Source: Solirubrobacterales bacterium (GTDB lineage Bacteria; Actinomycetota; Thermoleophilia; Solirubrobacterales; Solirubrobacteraceae). Taken from it: a stretch of DNA of 44,392 bases. Below, piece after piece: positions 6,842 through 14,335 of this stretch (positions within the stretch are counted from its first letter, which is position 1; each line of letters starts with the position of its first letter). The translations under genes were made by a program, and so were the position numbers. The notes under the pieces were generated by a model. It searched no databases. It was given only the letters and a program-made list of their open reading frames with translations, and was not told the DNA's origin. The stretch covers positions 1 to 44,392 of the forward strand of contig JAFAXX010000113.1 in the NCBI GenBank assembly GCA_019240655.1, in the 5' to 3' direction.

Positions 6842-6861
6842 GGTGTGCCACGTGGCACACC
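6842..6861. promoter_or_regulatory. parS: parS-like palindrome upstream of the partition operon
   Basis: GGTGTGCCACGTGGCACACC is a perfect 20-bp palindrome. It shares its central 14 bases with the site at 4458-4471, so the two copies bracket the zinc-ribbon/51-aa/parA/parB operon. This is the expected arrangement for a self-contained parABS cassette. Confidence 0.7.
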
Positions 6862-7016
6862 CAGCCTCTTCAGCTGCTCGCGCAAGCGCCGTCGACCGCT
6901 GTTTGTCGCGCGCGCGAAGCAGCACCAATCGACTTGCATTTACCCTGCTTGTTCCCTGGCGCGACTAGCGAAAGTGGTGCGCTGAGGGACTCCCTGTTTT
7001 GCAGGGCATTTCTTAG

Positions 7017-7089
7017 TACCCCCAACCGGATTCGAACCGGTGATCTCCTGCGTGAAAGGCAGGCGTCCTGACCGCTAGACCATGGGGGC
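7017..7089 (-). tRNA. tRNA-Glu (anticodon UUC)
   Basis: The minus strand folds as a 73-nt tRNA. The acceptor stem GCCCCCA pairs with TGGGGGT, the anticodon stem CCTGC/GCAGG encloses CTTTCAC with anticodon TTC, and the T-arm reads CCGGTTCGAATCCGG. CCA is not encoded. Its 3' end faces the plasmid-like module, the usual orientation for an element integrated at a tRNA gene, but no second copy of the 3' end is in the window. Confidence 0.95.
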
Positions 7090-7218
7090 GGTGTGGGTCC
7101 ATTGTATGGGCGGCTTACGAAGCAGCGAGGGCGCGCCGACGACCGAGGCCGGATCGACCCGGTCGATGCTGTGTATGGTGCAGCGTGAGCACAGGTCCGT
7201 CTGAGGAGGCGACGCGGC

Positions 7219-8418
7219 ATGAACGAGCGCGGCGGAGCGGAGACCCATGCCGGAAGCTCCGCGGGCGAGGCCGCCGACTGGAAGCGGCGGGTCCGCGCAG
7301 CGGCCGTCAAGCACGTCGGGAACACGCAGGTGCCCGGCTTGGTGGCGCTGGTGGCGCGCGACGGCGAGGTCCACGTGGAGGCGCTGGGGAACCTGGATCT
7401 CGGTGGCCGGCCGGTGGCGCGGGACTCGGTCTTCCGAATCGCCTCGACGAGCAAGCCGCTCACCGCGGCGGTTACGCTGGCGCTCGTCGACGAAGGGCTG
7501 ATCGACCTGGACGAGCCGGTCGACCGGCTGCTGCCTGAGCTGTCCAGCCGGCGGGTGCTCAGGCGGATGGACGGGCCGCTCGATGACACCGTTCCGGCCG
7601 AGCGCGCAATCACCGCCCGTGACCTGCTGACGTTCACCTTCGGATTCGGGATGGCCACGGAGATGTTCACGTCGGCGAACGCCTGGCCTGTCGTCGTGGC
7701 CGCCGACAACCTTCGCCTCGCGACGCTCGGCCCGCCTGATCCGGCCGTCCAGCCTGACCCGGACACCTGGCTGGCGAACTTCGCTCGCCTGCCGCTCGTC
7801 GCCCAGCCCGGGGAGCGGTGGCTCTACAACACCGGCGCCTCGGTGCTCGGGGTCCTCGCCGCTCGCGCCGCCAGCGAGCCGTTCCCCGACGTGCTTCGCT
7901 CGCGCTTGTTCGAACCGCTCGGAATGAGCGACACCGGTTTCTTCACGAGCCGGACCGACCGCCTGGCCACCGCCTACCGACCGACGCCCGAAGGGCTGTC
8001 GGTGTGGGACGAGCCCGAGGGCAAGTGGAGCCGCCCGCCGGCGTTCGGCGACGGCGCCGCCGGGCTTGTATCGACCGTCGACGACCTTCACGCGTTCGCA
8101 CGAATGCTGCTGAACCGCGGGGAGCCGGTCCTCTCGGCCCCGTCGGCTCGCGCGATGACGAGCGCTCAGCTGAGCGACGCCCAGAAGGCGCACGGCGGCC
8201 TCGGCCCGAACTTCTTCAGGGGACGCTCGTGGGGATTCGGGCTCCAGGTCCTTGACAGCGGCGCCTTCGGCTGGGACGGCGGCTTGGGGACGTCGTGGCT
8301 GGTTGACCCCCGCCACGAGCTCACGATCATCGTGTTGACCCAGCGCCTGTTCGAGACGTCGGAGCCGCCGCGGGTGCATCGGGACGTCCGGTCGGCCGCG
8401 TACGCAGGTCTGGGGTGA
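7219..8418 (+). CDS. Serine beta-lactamase-family hydrolase (class C / esterase type)
   Basis: This is a 399-residue cytosolic-looking member of the PF00144 family, which includes class C beta-lactamases, DD-peptidases and EstB-like esterases. The nucleophile motif SxxK is STSK at residues 76-79, the YxN motif is YNT near residue 200, and the third-site motif appears as WDGGLG near the end. No signal peptide is visible, which argues for an esterase or amidase rather than a secreted beta-lactamase. The ATG at 7219 follows GAGGAGG, and a TATGGT -10-like box lies at 7174-7179. It is convergent with the oxidoreductase gene; a GCCCG/CGGGC hairpin just after the stop may end both. The substrate cannot be read from the sequence. 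Confidence 0.85.
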   Translation: MNERGGAETHAGSSAGEAADWKRRVRAAAVKHVGNTQVPGLVALVARDGEVHVEALGNLDLGGRPVARDSVFRIASTSKPLTAAVTLALVDEGLIDLDEPVDRLLPELSSRRVLRRMDGPLDDTVPAERAITARDLLTFTFGFGMATEMFTSANAWPVVVAADNLRLATLGPPDPAVQPDPDTWLANFARLPLVAQPGERWLYNTGASVLGVLAARAASEPFPDVLRSRLFEPLGMSDTGFFTSRTDRLATAYRPTPEGLSVWDEPEGKWSRPPAFGDGAAGLVSTVDDLHAFARMLLNRGEPVLSAPSARAMTSAQLSDAQKAHGGLGPNFFRGRSWGFGLQVLDSGAFGWDGGLGTSWLVDPRHELTIIVLTQRLFETSEPPRVHRDVRSAAYAGLG

Positions 8419-8459
8419 GCCCGCGTCCGGGCGGCCGCGCGCATCATTCGGCCCGACGC

Positions 8460-10004
8460 CTACCGGTCGGCTTCGATCAGCGCCCGCGCGGCATTGTGAC
8501 CGGGGATACCGCTCACGCCGCCACCGCGCCGCGCGCCGGCGCCGCACAGCCAGACGTTGGGATGCGCTGTGTCAACACCCCAGCGCCCCACTTCGGCCCC
8601 GGACTCGGCGAACGGCCACGCCAGGTCGCGGTGGAAGATGTGGCCTCCGGGCATCCCGAGCTCCGTGCTCAACTCAATCGGCGTGTGGGCCTCGAGGCAC
8701 GGCTCGCCGTCCGCCGTTTCGAGCAGACAGTCCTCGATCGGCTCGGCCAGGACGGAGTTGAGTGAACGAAGCGTCGCGGCGATCGCCGCATGCTTCGCCG
8801 CATCCGGATCGGCGTGGAACAGACGCGCCGGCATGTGCAGCACGAACACGGTCAGCGTCTGAGCCCCGCTCGCACGCAGCTCGCCCCCGAGAATGCTCGG
8901 ATCGGTGAGTGAATGGCAGTAGCACTCGCATGGAGGAAGGTGCGGGATGCGCCCGCGGGCGGCCTCGTCATAGGCTTGCTGGAGCTGTGTGTAGCCCTCG
9001 TTGACGTGAAAGGTGCCGGTGAAGGCCTCTCCCGCAGTGACGGCCGGGTCGCGCAGCCGCGGAAGCCGCGCCAGCAGGAGGTTCAATTTGAGCTGCGAGC
9101 CTTCGGGCCGCGGCTCCGGCACCGGCTCGCCGAGCAGCTCCGCGAGTACCGCGGGGGCGACGCCGGCGAGCAGCCGGCGGCCGCCGAACTGCTTGCCGTC
9201 CGCGGTCCGTACCTGCACACGCCGGCCGTCGCTGTCGATGGCGGTGACCGTCGTGCCCAGGCGAAGCTCGGCGCCGGCCCGTCGGGCGGCGTCCGCCAGC
9301 GCCTCGGTGAGGGCGCCCATGCCGCCGACCGGCACGTCCCAGCGGCCGGTCCCGTTGCCGATCACGTGATACAAGAAGCACCGGTTCTGCGTGAGTCGCG
9401 AGTCGTCGGCGCCGGCGAAGGTGCCGATCTGCGCGTCGGTGGCGACGATCCCGCGAACCAGGTCGCTCTCGAAGGTTGTCTCGAGCAGCCTCGACAGCGG
9501 CTGCTCGAACAGCGCTCTCCAGGTCGCTTGATCGCCCACGAGCTTCGCGAACGCCGACCGCGAGCGCAGAGGCTCGGTGAGCGAGGCGAACACCGGCACC
9601 GCAACCCGGGCGAGGAGCGCGCCGAAGCTCCGCAGCACCTCGAAGCTGCCGTCGTCGCCGACCGTGCGCCGAATCGACGCGCGCGTTCGCGGCTCATCCT
9701 CGCCGATGAGGACGCCAGCATCGCCGGAAGGGGTGTAGGAGGAGATCCGGCGTGGGCGCAGCTCGACGCCGAGCCCGAGCTCGGCCAGCAGCCTCCGAGG
9801 GAACAGGCTGACCAGATACGAGTAGCGCGAGATGCGGGCATCACGCCCGGCGAACGGCGAGGCCGACACCGCGGCGCCGCCGACATGGCGCGCGCGCTCG
9901 AGCACCAGCACGCGCCGGCCCGTCCTCGCCAGCATCGCCGCGCTGACGAGACCGTTGTGGCCGGCCCCGACGACGATCACGTCGGGCGATCGGTGTGGGC
10001 TCAC
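8460..10004 (-). CDS. FAD-dependent oxidoreductase, PYROXD2 / phytoene-desaturase-like
   Basis: The protein has 514 residues. The N-terminal dinucleotide-binding fold reads VIVVGAGHNGLVSAAMLA, followed by VLVLERARHVGGAA, the typical FAD site of the phytoene dehydrogenase-related amino-oxidase superfamily. The C-terminal FAD motif is WLCGAGARRGGGVSGIPG. Length and motifs fit PYROXD2-like NAD(P)/FAD proteins, not a carotenoid enzyme in particular; no other carotenoid genes are near. The GTG at 10004 follows GGAGAGG. The substrate is unknown. Confidence 0.85.
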   Translation of the reverse strand: MSPHRSPDVIVVGAGHNGLVSAAMLARTGRRVLVLERARHVGGAAVSASPFAGRDARISRYSYLVSLFPRRLLAELGLGVELRPRRISSYTPSGDAGVLIGEDEPRTRASIRRTVGDDGSFEVLRSFGALLARVAVPVFASLTEPLRSRSAFAKLVGDQATWRALFEQPLSRLLETTFESDLVRGIVATDAQIGTFAGADDSRLTQNRCFLYHVIGNGTGRWDVPVGGMGALTEALADAARRAGAELRLGTTVTAIDSDGRRVQVRTADGKQFGGRRLLAGVAPAVLAELLGEPVPEPRPEGSQLKLNLLLARLPRLRDPAVTAGEAFTGTFHVNEGYTQLQQAYDEAARGRIPHLPPCECYCHSLTDPSILGGELRASGAQTLTVFVLHMPARLFHADPDAAKHAAIAATLRSLNSVLAEPIEDCLLETADGEPCLEAHTPIELSTELGMPGGHIFHRDLAWPFAESGAEVGRWGVDTAHPNVWLCGAGARRGGGVSGIPGHNAARALIEADR

Positions 10005-10123
10005 GCCAGCCTCTCCGCAGTCAACGACTTACCGGAAGCGTAGGCGGCTCACGGGGCCCGGCCGCCGGGACGCCCGCGGCGACACGGGTCTGGCGGCGCC
10101 CTGCCGCCGCGGAGCCCAGCGGC

Positions 10124-10711
10124 TCACTCCGCTCTGGCGGCACCCGGACGGCGTGCGGGCTCTGCCACCTCCCGCGCGGCGGTCCCGGCTGCGATCGCGG
10201 CATCTTCCGCGAGCCGCGGGCGAGACACGAAGCGGCCGGATGCGAACGCGCCCAGAGTGGCGATGATCACCCCGATCCCGAAGAAGAACCCGAGCCACTC
10301 GAGGACCTGGGGGAAGCGGGCTCCCATCGGGTGCCCGATCGGATAGCCGGCCGGGTGCCACAGGAGGCTGACCACAGGTCCAACGGCGAACCAGATACCG
10401 GCGGCGACCGCCAGCCAGCCGCCGAAAACTCCGCTCGAGCGGCGCGCGCTGGTGAGCAGCAGCCAACCGCCGATCACCGCGACCACGCCGGGGATGACGG
10501 AGAGCACCAGCCGGTTGGTCGAGAACTGCCACGCCGAGTAGCTACCGAACGCGTAGTGGAAGTACGCGCCGATGAATGGGACCAGCGCTCCCCAGGCTCC
10601 GAGCACGATCACGATCAGGCCGCTGAGCGCGCCGGTTGTCCTCGGTAGCCGGTGGGCAGGCCGGTTCGCGGACGCAGCGGTGGCCGTGTTCCCCTCGGTT
10701 GCCACGAGCAC
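10124..10711 (-). CDS. Four-helix membrane protein of unknown function
   Basis: The protein is 195 residues, with about four hydrophobic helices: ALSGLIVIVLGAWGALVPF, LVLSVIPGVVAVIGGWLLL, GWLAVAAGIWFAVGPVVSLL and LGFFFGIGVIIATLGAFA. The tail is a charged Ala/Arg-rich cytosolic segment. The family is not recognised. It starts at GTG 10711 (another in-frame GTG is at 10705) just after the stop of the carboxylate-amine ligase gene and on the same strand, so they may share a transcript. The spacing of 12 bases supports an operon. Confidence 0.7.
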   Translation of the reverse strand: MLVATEGNTATAASANRPAHRLPRTTGALSGLIVIVLGAWGALVPFIGAYFHYAFGSYSAWQFSTNRLVLSVIPGVVAVIGGWLLLTSARRSSGVFGGWLAVAAGIWFAVGPVVSLLWHPAGYPIGHPMGARFPQVLEWLGFFFGIGVIIATLGAFASGRFVSRPRLAEDAAIAAGTAAREVAEPARRPGAARAE

Positions 10712-10723
10712 GGGATACCCAGC

Positions 10724-11890
10724 TCAGCCGTCGCTAACCGTCGCACGTCTGCGCCCAGACGTGACCTCGGCAAAAGACCGCGTCAGCTCGGTGAGATCGC
10801 GAATCACGGCGTCGAGACCGGCGATGCCGTAGCTGTCGTGCTGGCGTCCCGCGCCGCCGCCCACGCGGATGATCTCCGGCACCCGGCTCAGCTCCCGACG
10901 GCAGCGGAGCTCGCCAGCCAGTCCGCCAATTCGGTCGAGCGCTGCTTCGAGCAGGTCCGACACAGGCTGCAGCCGGCCGTCGGCGTCCGGAAGGTGGGCG
11001 TGTACGCCGAAGCGAGCGGCTCTGAACATGCCCTCCTCCAGCACCTCGGCGGGCGGCTCTCGCCCCGGCCCGTTCTCCGCCTCGTGGCGAGCCAGGCAAT
11101 GTACGAGTGCGACCAGCGTGGCAGTGTCGGCCAGCGAGGCCTGCACATCGAGCGCCCGGATCTCGACCGTGCCCAGCCGCGGATGGGGTCGCAATTTCCA
11201 CCAGAACCACGTGTAGTCGGGAACGTCGGCCGCTCGCGTGAGCACTGCCGTCATGTCGCAGAAGTCGGAGTAGTTTGCCATGGCCCGCGGTACGCCTGAT
11301 CGCGGCCAACCCCGGAGGGTCACCTCTCGTGCGGACGCGAGCCCAGTGTCCCGGCCGTGGCGAAACGGAGAGTTGGCGGCAAGCGCTTGGAGCAACGGAA
11401 GATGCCGGCGGAGACCGTTGAACGCGCGGATCGCCGTCTCGGCGTCAGGCATCCCGATGTGGATGTGCAGCCCGCCGACCGGCGTCGCGACCGCGTCGCC
11501 GAGCAGGTACCGGATCCGCTCGTAGCGCTCCTTGTCGGTGATCTCCGCGTCGCCCTCGGCGGCCGCGGGATGAGTTCCCGACCCGAGCAGCCCGGCCCCC
11601 GTGCCGAGCACCGCCCGCCTCATCGCGCCGAGGCCGGCGACCGCTTCCGCGGCGCTGGCATGAATCTCCGTCACGAGCTCGATCTGGCAAGCGTGCAGCT
11701 CCCGCTCGACCGTTCCCGGCACGTCGCCGAGCCGCTCGAGCACCGCCGCCGAGGTATTGGCCTGCCGACCGGTGACCGGGTCGACCAAGAACAGCTCCTC
11801 CTCGACGCCCAGCGAAAACGGGTCGCTGGACCCGAAGGCACCGGCGCTATCGCCCCCCTCGCTCGGCGTGCCTTCGGCCGGACGGTTCAT
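10724..11890 (-). CDS. YbdK-type carboxylate-amine ligase (glutamate-cysteine ligase type 2)
   Basis: This is a 388-residue member of the GCS2 family, ATP-grasp-like ligases that join a carboxylate to an amine; some members make gamma-glutamylcysteine weakly. Signature segments are FSLGVEEELFLVDP near the start, VGGLHIHIGMPD, ANSPFRHGRDTGLASAR and GTVEIRALDVQ. The ATG at 11890 is preceded by GGAAG. It is divergent from the ybaK-like gene. In actinobacteria a related ligase (EgtA type) serves ergothioneine synthesis, but no egt genes are here, so the substrate stays open. Confidence 0.88.
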   Translation of the reverse strand: MNRPAEGTPSEGGDSAGAFGSSDPFSLGVEEELFLVDPVTGRQANTSAAVLERLGDVPGTVERELHACQIELVTEIHASAAEAVAGLGAMRRAVLGTGAGLLGSGTHPAAAEGDAEITDKERYERIRYLLGDAVATPVGGLHIHIGMPDAETAIRAFNGLRRHLPLLQALAANSPFRHGRDTGLASAREVTLRGWPRSGVPRAMANYSDFCDMTAVLTRAADVPDYTWFWWKLRPHPRLGTVEIRALDVQASLADTATLVALVHCLARHEAENGPGREPPAEVLEEGMFRAARFGVHAHLPDADGRLQPVSDLLEAALDRIGGLAGELRCRRELSRVPEIIRVGGGAGRQHDSYGIAGLDAVIRDLTELTRSFAEVTSGRRRATVSDG

Positions 11891-11979
11891 CGGCACTGCT
11901 TCCGCGGGGCAATCACGGCGTACGAGTATGCCCGACGCGGCAGCGCAGGACCCCGTGCGGAAGGGAAGCTGCGCTCGGG

Positions 11980-11985
11980 TAAGGT
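11980..11985 (+). promoter_or_regulatory. -10 box TAAGGT, leaderless start of the ybaK-like gene
   Basis: TAAGGT fits the actinobacterial -10 pattern TANNNT and ends exactly 7 bases before the GTG start at 11993. There is no Shine-Dalgarno sequence, so transcription probably begins at the start codon. Confidence 0.45.
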
Positions 11986-11992
11986 CCCACCC

Positions 11993-12439
11993 GTGCACCC
12001 GACGGCGGCGAGATTGCAGGCGCGCCTCGTGGCCCGCGGCCTTCACGTCGATATTCGGATGCTGGGCGACTCGGCCCGAACCGCCCGAGAGGCCGCCGCC
12101 GCCCTGGGCTGCCAGGTGGGCCAGATCGTCAAGTCGCTCGTGTTCCTCCGCGACGCGCAGCCCGTGATGGTGTTGTGCGCCGGCGATCGGCGCGTCGATG
12201 CCGGCCGGCTCGGGCTGGCCGCGGCGAGCGCCGAGCAGACGCGCCGCGCGACCGGCTTCTCGATCGGCGGGATACCGCCGCTCGGCCATGACATCGACCT
12301 TGAGACGCTGATCGATGCGTCGCTGCGGCGGTTCCCTACCGTGTGGTGTGCAGCCGGCACCCCGCACGCGGTGTTCGAGGTGCCGACCGAGACGCTGATC
12401 GGCGCGCTCGGCCGCGCGACGACAGTCACGGTCGATTGA
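11993..12439 (+). CDS. YbaK/EbsC-family aminoacyl-tRNA deacylase-like protein
   Basis: This 148-residue YbaK-domain protein belongs to the family that hydrolyses mischarged aminoacyl-tRNAs such as Cys-tRNA(Pro) or Ala-tRNA(Pro). It shows the conserved pattern TAREAAAALGCQVGQIVKSLVF with the catalytic-region lysine, then VLCAGDRRVD and the glycine-rich GFSIGGIPPLGH. The length is that of a free-standing editing domain. The GTG at 11993 is supported by a TAAGGT box 7 bases upstream. The next gene (OsmC-like) has its own similar promoter. Confidence 0.85.
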   Translation: MHPTAARLQARLVARGLHVDIRMLGDSARTAREAAAALGCQVGQIVKSLVFLRDAQPVMVLCAGDRRVDAGRLGLAAASAEQTRRATGFSIGGIPPLGHDIDLETLIDASLRRFPTVWCAAGTPHAVFEVPTETLIGALGRATTVTVD

Positions 12440-12477
12440 CCACCAGCCGCAGGGGCCCGCCTCCTACCGCCATCTCC

Positions 12478-12483
12478 TAACAT
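12478..12483 (+). promoter_or_regulatory. -10 box TAACAT, leaderless start of the OsmC-like gene
   Basis: TAACAT is followed by exactly 7 bases and the GTG start at 12491, with no Shine-Dalgarno sequence, as for the neighbouring ybaK-like gene. Confidence 0.45.
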
Positions 12484-12490
12484 CCGCGCC

Positions 12491-13000
12491 GTGGATCGTG
12501 AGCACCTCCGCGCGCTCCAGGAGCCGCTCAAGGAGCGCTACCAATCCGACCCGGGCGCCGCGCTCGTCACGCTCTCCGCGCAGGGGTCGCTCGGTGACGG
12601 CATCTCCTGCTCGGTCCAGACCGGACGTGCGCTCGTCGAGGCGGGACTGCATTCAGCCACCGGTGGCGACGGCTCGCTGCTGTGCTCCGGCGACATGTTG
12701 CTCGAGGCGCTCGTCGCATGTGCGGGCGTCACGCTGCAAGCCGTGGCCACCTCACTCGGCCTTGCCGTCCGGTCCGGTCGGGTCCGCGCGGAGGGAGACC
12801 TCGACTTCCGTGGGACGCTCGGGGTCGACCGAGAGGCGCCGGTCGGGTTCCGCGCCATTCGCTTGACTTTCGAACTGGAGACCGATGCCGACGAGGCGGA
12901 GCTGGAGACGCTGCAGCGACTCACCGAGCGTTACTGTGTCGTCTATCAGACCCTCAGCCGCGGGCCCTCGTTGTCGGTGAGTTGCGGACCGCGCCGGTAG
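12491..13000 (+). CDS. OsmC/Ohr-family protein
   Basis: This 169-residue OsmC-fold protein is of the type that reduces organic hydroperoxides with two cysteines. The first Cys is C77 in LLEALVACAGVTLQA, the hallmark central helix, and the second is C149 in TERYCVVYQTL. Additional cysteines lie at 40 and 65. The order and spacing fit the OsmC superfamily; it lacks features that would place it firmly in Ohr. A GC-rich hairpin (13002-13021) follows the stop. Confidence 0.85.
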   Translation: MDREHLRALQEPLKERYQSDPGAALVTLSAQGSLGDGISCSVQTGRALVEAGLHSATGGDGSLLCSGDMLLEALVACAGVTLQAVATSLGLAVRSGRVRAEGDLDFRGTLGVDREAPVGFRAIRLTFELETDADEAELETLQRLTERYCVVYQTLSRGPSLSVSCGPRR

Positions 13001-13099
13001 GCCGGCCCGCGGTCCGGCCTGGCCTGGACGCGCGGTCAGCGGCGGCTTCCCGGCCGCTCAGGCCGCCCTGCTCAGGCCGCCGCTGCTCAGGCCGCGAGC

Positions 13100-13252
13100 C
13101 TACTGCTCTGCACCAGGTTCGTCGTGTTGCTGCTCCTCGACGTCCTGGCCCCCTTGCGACCACTCCTCCTCGCGCCGGCGCTCCTCGTCGCTCTTGGACT
13201 CGGCGAGCTCTTCGGCTCCCGCATCGGGACCCTGCTGACGTTCGTCGCTCAT
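13100..13252 (-). CDS. 50-residue acidic mini-protein
   Basis: A 51-codon frame starts at ATG 13252 with GGAAGGA a few bases upstream and ends at TAG 13100. The product is very acidic (18 Asp/Glu against 5 Lys/Arg) with glutamine runs and no hydrophobic core, so it is probably disordered. Glu-rich helices such as EERRREEEW suggest a coiled segment. No family is recognised. It is convergent with the OsmC-like gene; a threefold GCTCAGGCCGC repeat (13056-13096) lies in the gap. Confidence 0.5.
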   Translation of the reverse strand: MSDERQQGPDAGAEELAESKSDEERRREEEWSQGGQDVEEQQHDEPGAEQ

Positions 13253-13370
13253 ATGCGTCCTTCCGCTAGCTTGAGATGCGGATACCCAGGTTTGCCTGCG
13301 ACATGCCAGGCCGACGTTTCGTCGCAGTGCGACGTTCGGCTCTAGGCACCGGTCAACCTGGCTATCGCGC

Positions 13371-14000
13371 CTACCCTCCTGAACTCGGCTGACACGCGTT
13401 GAATGGCCGCTCGGGGGTCCTCGCTGCGCGGCTGATCGGGCCGCATGTCCAGCCCCGGTTGCGAATCTCCGCTGCGAGCAGATGCACGAGCTCCGCGGTG
13501 TGCGCGCCCACCGAGTCGTGCATCAGGATGATCGAGTCGGGCTCGAGGCGCGTCGCTGGACGCCGCTCGGCGAGCAGTTCTGAGAAGATCGCCGCCGCGG
13601 AGTCTCGCGCCCAATCACAGCTCTCGACCGTCCACGTCACCAGCCGCAAGCCGTGTCCGGCGGCGACCTCCTGGCTACGCGGCGCGGCTATATCGCCATA
13701 GGGCGGCCGCCAAAAGCTCGGCCGTGGCAACCCCGCTGTGCGCATCGCGTGCAGCAATCGGTCGAGATCGGCCGTGATCTCGGCCTTCGACAGTTGGTGA
13801 TGCGAGCGGTGCCGATCGCAGTGCGCCTGCACGGAGTGGCCCTCCGCCACCGTGGCGCGAGCCAGGCCGGGTCTCGCGAGCAGCCGATCGCCCTGGATGA
13901 AGAACGTCGCCGTTACCGACGCCTCAGCGAGCGCGTCCAGTACCGCGGGCGTCCACTGCGGGTGGGGACCATCATCGAACGTGAGCGCGACGGGAGACAC
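13371..14000 (-). CDS. Polysaccharide deacetylase (NodB-like, CE4)
   Basis: This 209-residue NodB-homology protein removes N-acetyl groups from amino-sugar polymers. Motif 1 is TFDDGP (residues 7-12, metal- and acid-binding Asp pair), motif 2 is the HxxxH pair in AHCDRH, motif 3 is RPPYGD, and a later motif is SIILMHDS. All metal ligands are present. It begins almost at motif 1, so no signal peptide is encoded from the GTG at 14000, and I see none upstream. It may act inside the cell, or its true start is missing. Confidence 0.85.
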   Translation of the reverse strand: MSPVALTFDDGPHPQWTPAVLDALAEASVTATFFIQGDRLLARPGLARATVAEGHSVQAHCDRHRSHHQLSKAEITADLDRLLHAMRTAGLPRPSFWRPPYGDIAAPRSQEVAAGHGLRLVTWTVESCDWARDSAAAIFSELLAERRPATRLEPDSIILMHDSVGAHTAELVHLLAAEIRNRGWTCGPISRAARTPERPFNACQPSSGG

Positions 14001-14196
14001 GGGGCACGTCGGCCGCGGCGGCAGGAGGACCGCCCGAGGCCGGTTCCCGGATTATCGAGGGGGATCGCGACCTCGACACAAACGGCGCCTCCGGCGCCTC
14101 TAAGAACCGCGACGACGTTGTTCGAGTGACTCGACCCCCAGGCGGCCGAAGATCCCGCCCGCCGTCACGCGGCAATCTTCGCGCGGTGCGACGATG

Positions 14197-14260
14197 CGGA
14201 AATCATCGGTAGGCGAGGTTCACACACCGCGGATCCCCGCGGTGGGGATCCTGATTTCCG
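14197..14260. promoter_or_regulatory. Nested, mutually exclusive hairpins in a divergent gap
   Basis: An outer stem CGGAAATCA (14197-14205) / TGATTTCCG (14252-14260) encloses two overlapping perfect inverted repeats. CACCGCGG/CCGCGGTG (14225-14244) and GGATCCCC/GGGGATCC (14231-14251) share bases, so only one can form at a time. It lies in the 335-base gap (14001-14335) between the deacetylase and the 339-residue anchored protein, where I see no gene. A folding switch or a palindromic operator are both possible. Confidence 0.6.
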
Positions 14261-14335
14261 GCGTAAAGCGCTTCCGTCCTCAGTCCGAATAAGCTTCCGC
14301 CGGTGCGGGAGAGGAGGGCGGAGGACGTCAGCCGT

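Larger units (their letters stand above)
6472..7016. other. Non-coding stretch between the partition operon and tRNA-Glu
   Basis: I see no convincing gene in these 545 bases. They hold, left to right, a TAGACT box (6701-6706, rightward sense), a GGCGCC/tetraloop/GGCGCC hairpin (6730-6745), a terminator-like hairpin (6757-6781) and a 20-bp parS-like palindrome (6842-6861). The leftward promoter of the partition operon must lie here. The stretch next to the tRNA 3' end is where an integration site would be expected; no integrase lies beside it. Confidence 0.6.

Noticed and set aside
6605..6928. 107-codon minus-strand frame upstream of the partition operon
   Set aside because: It runs through a terminator-like hairpin and the parS-like palindrome, has no ribosome site and no recognisable protein features.
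13056..13096. Threefold GCTCAGGCCGC repeat as a CRISPR or iteron array
   Set aside because: The units are short, imperfect, GC-only in character and without spacers; more likely simple-sequence drift after the OsmC gene.
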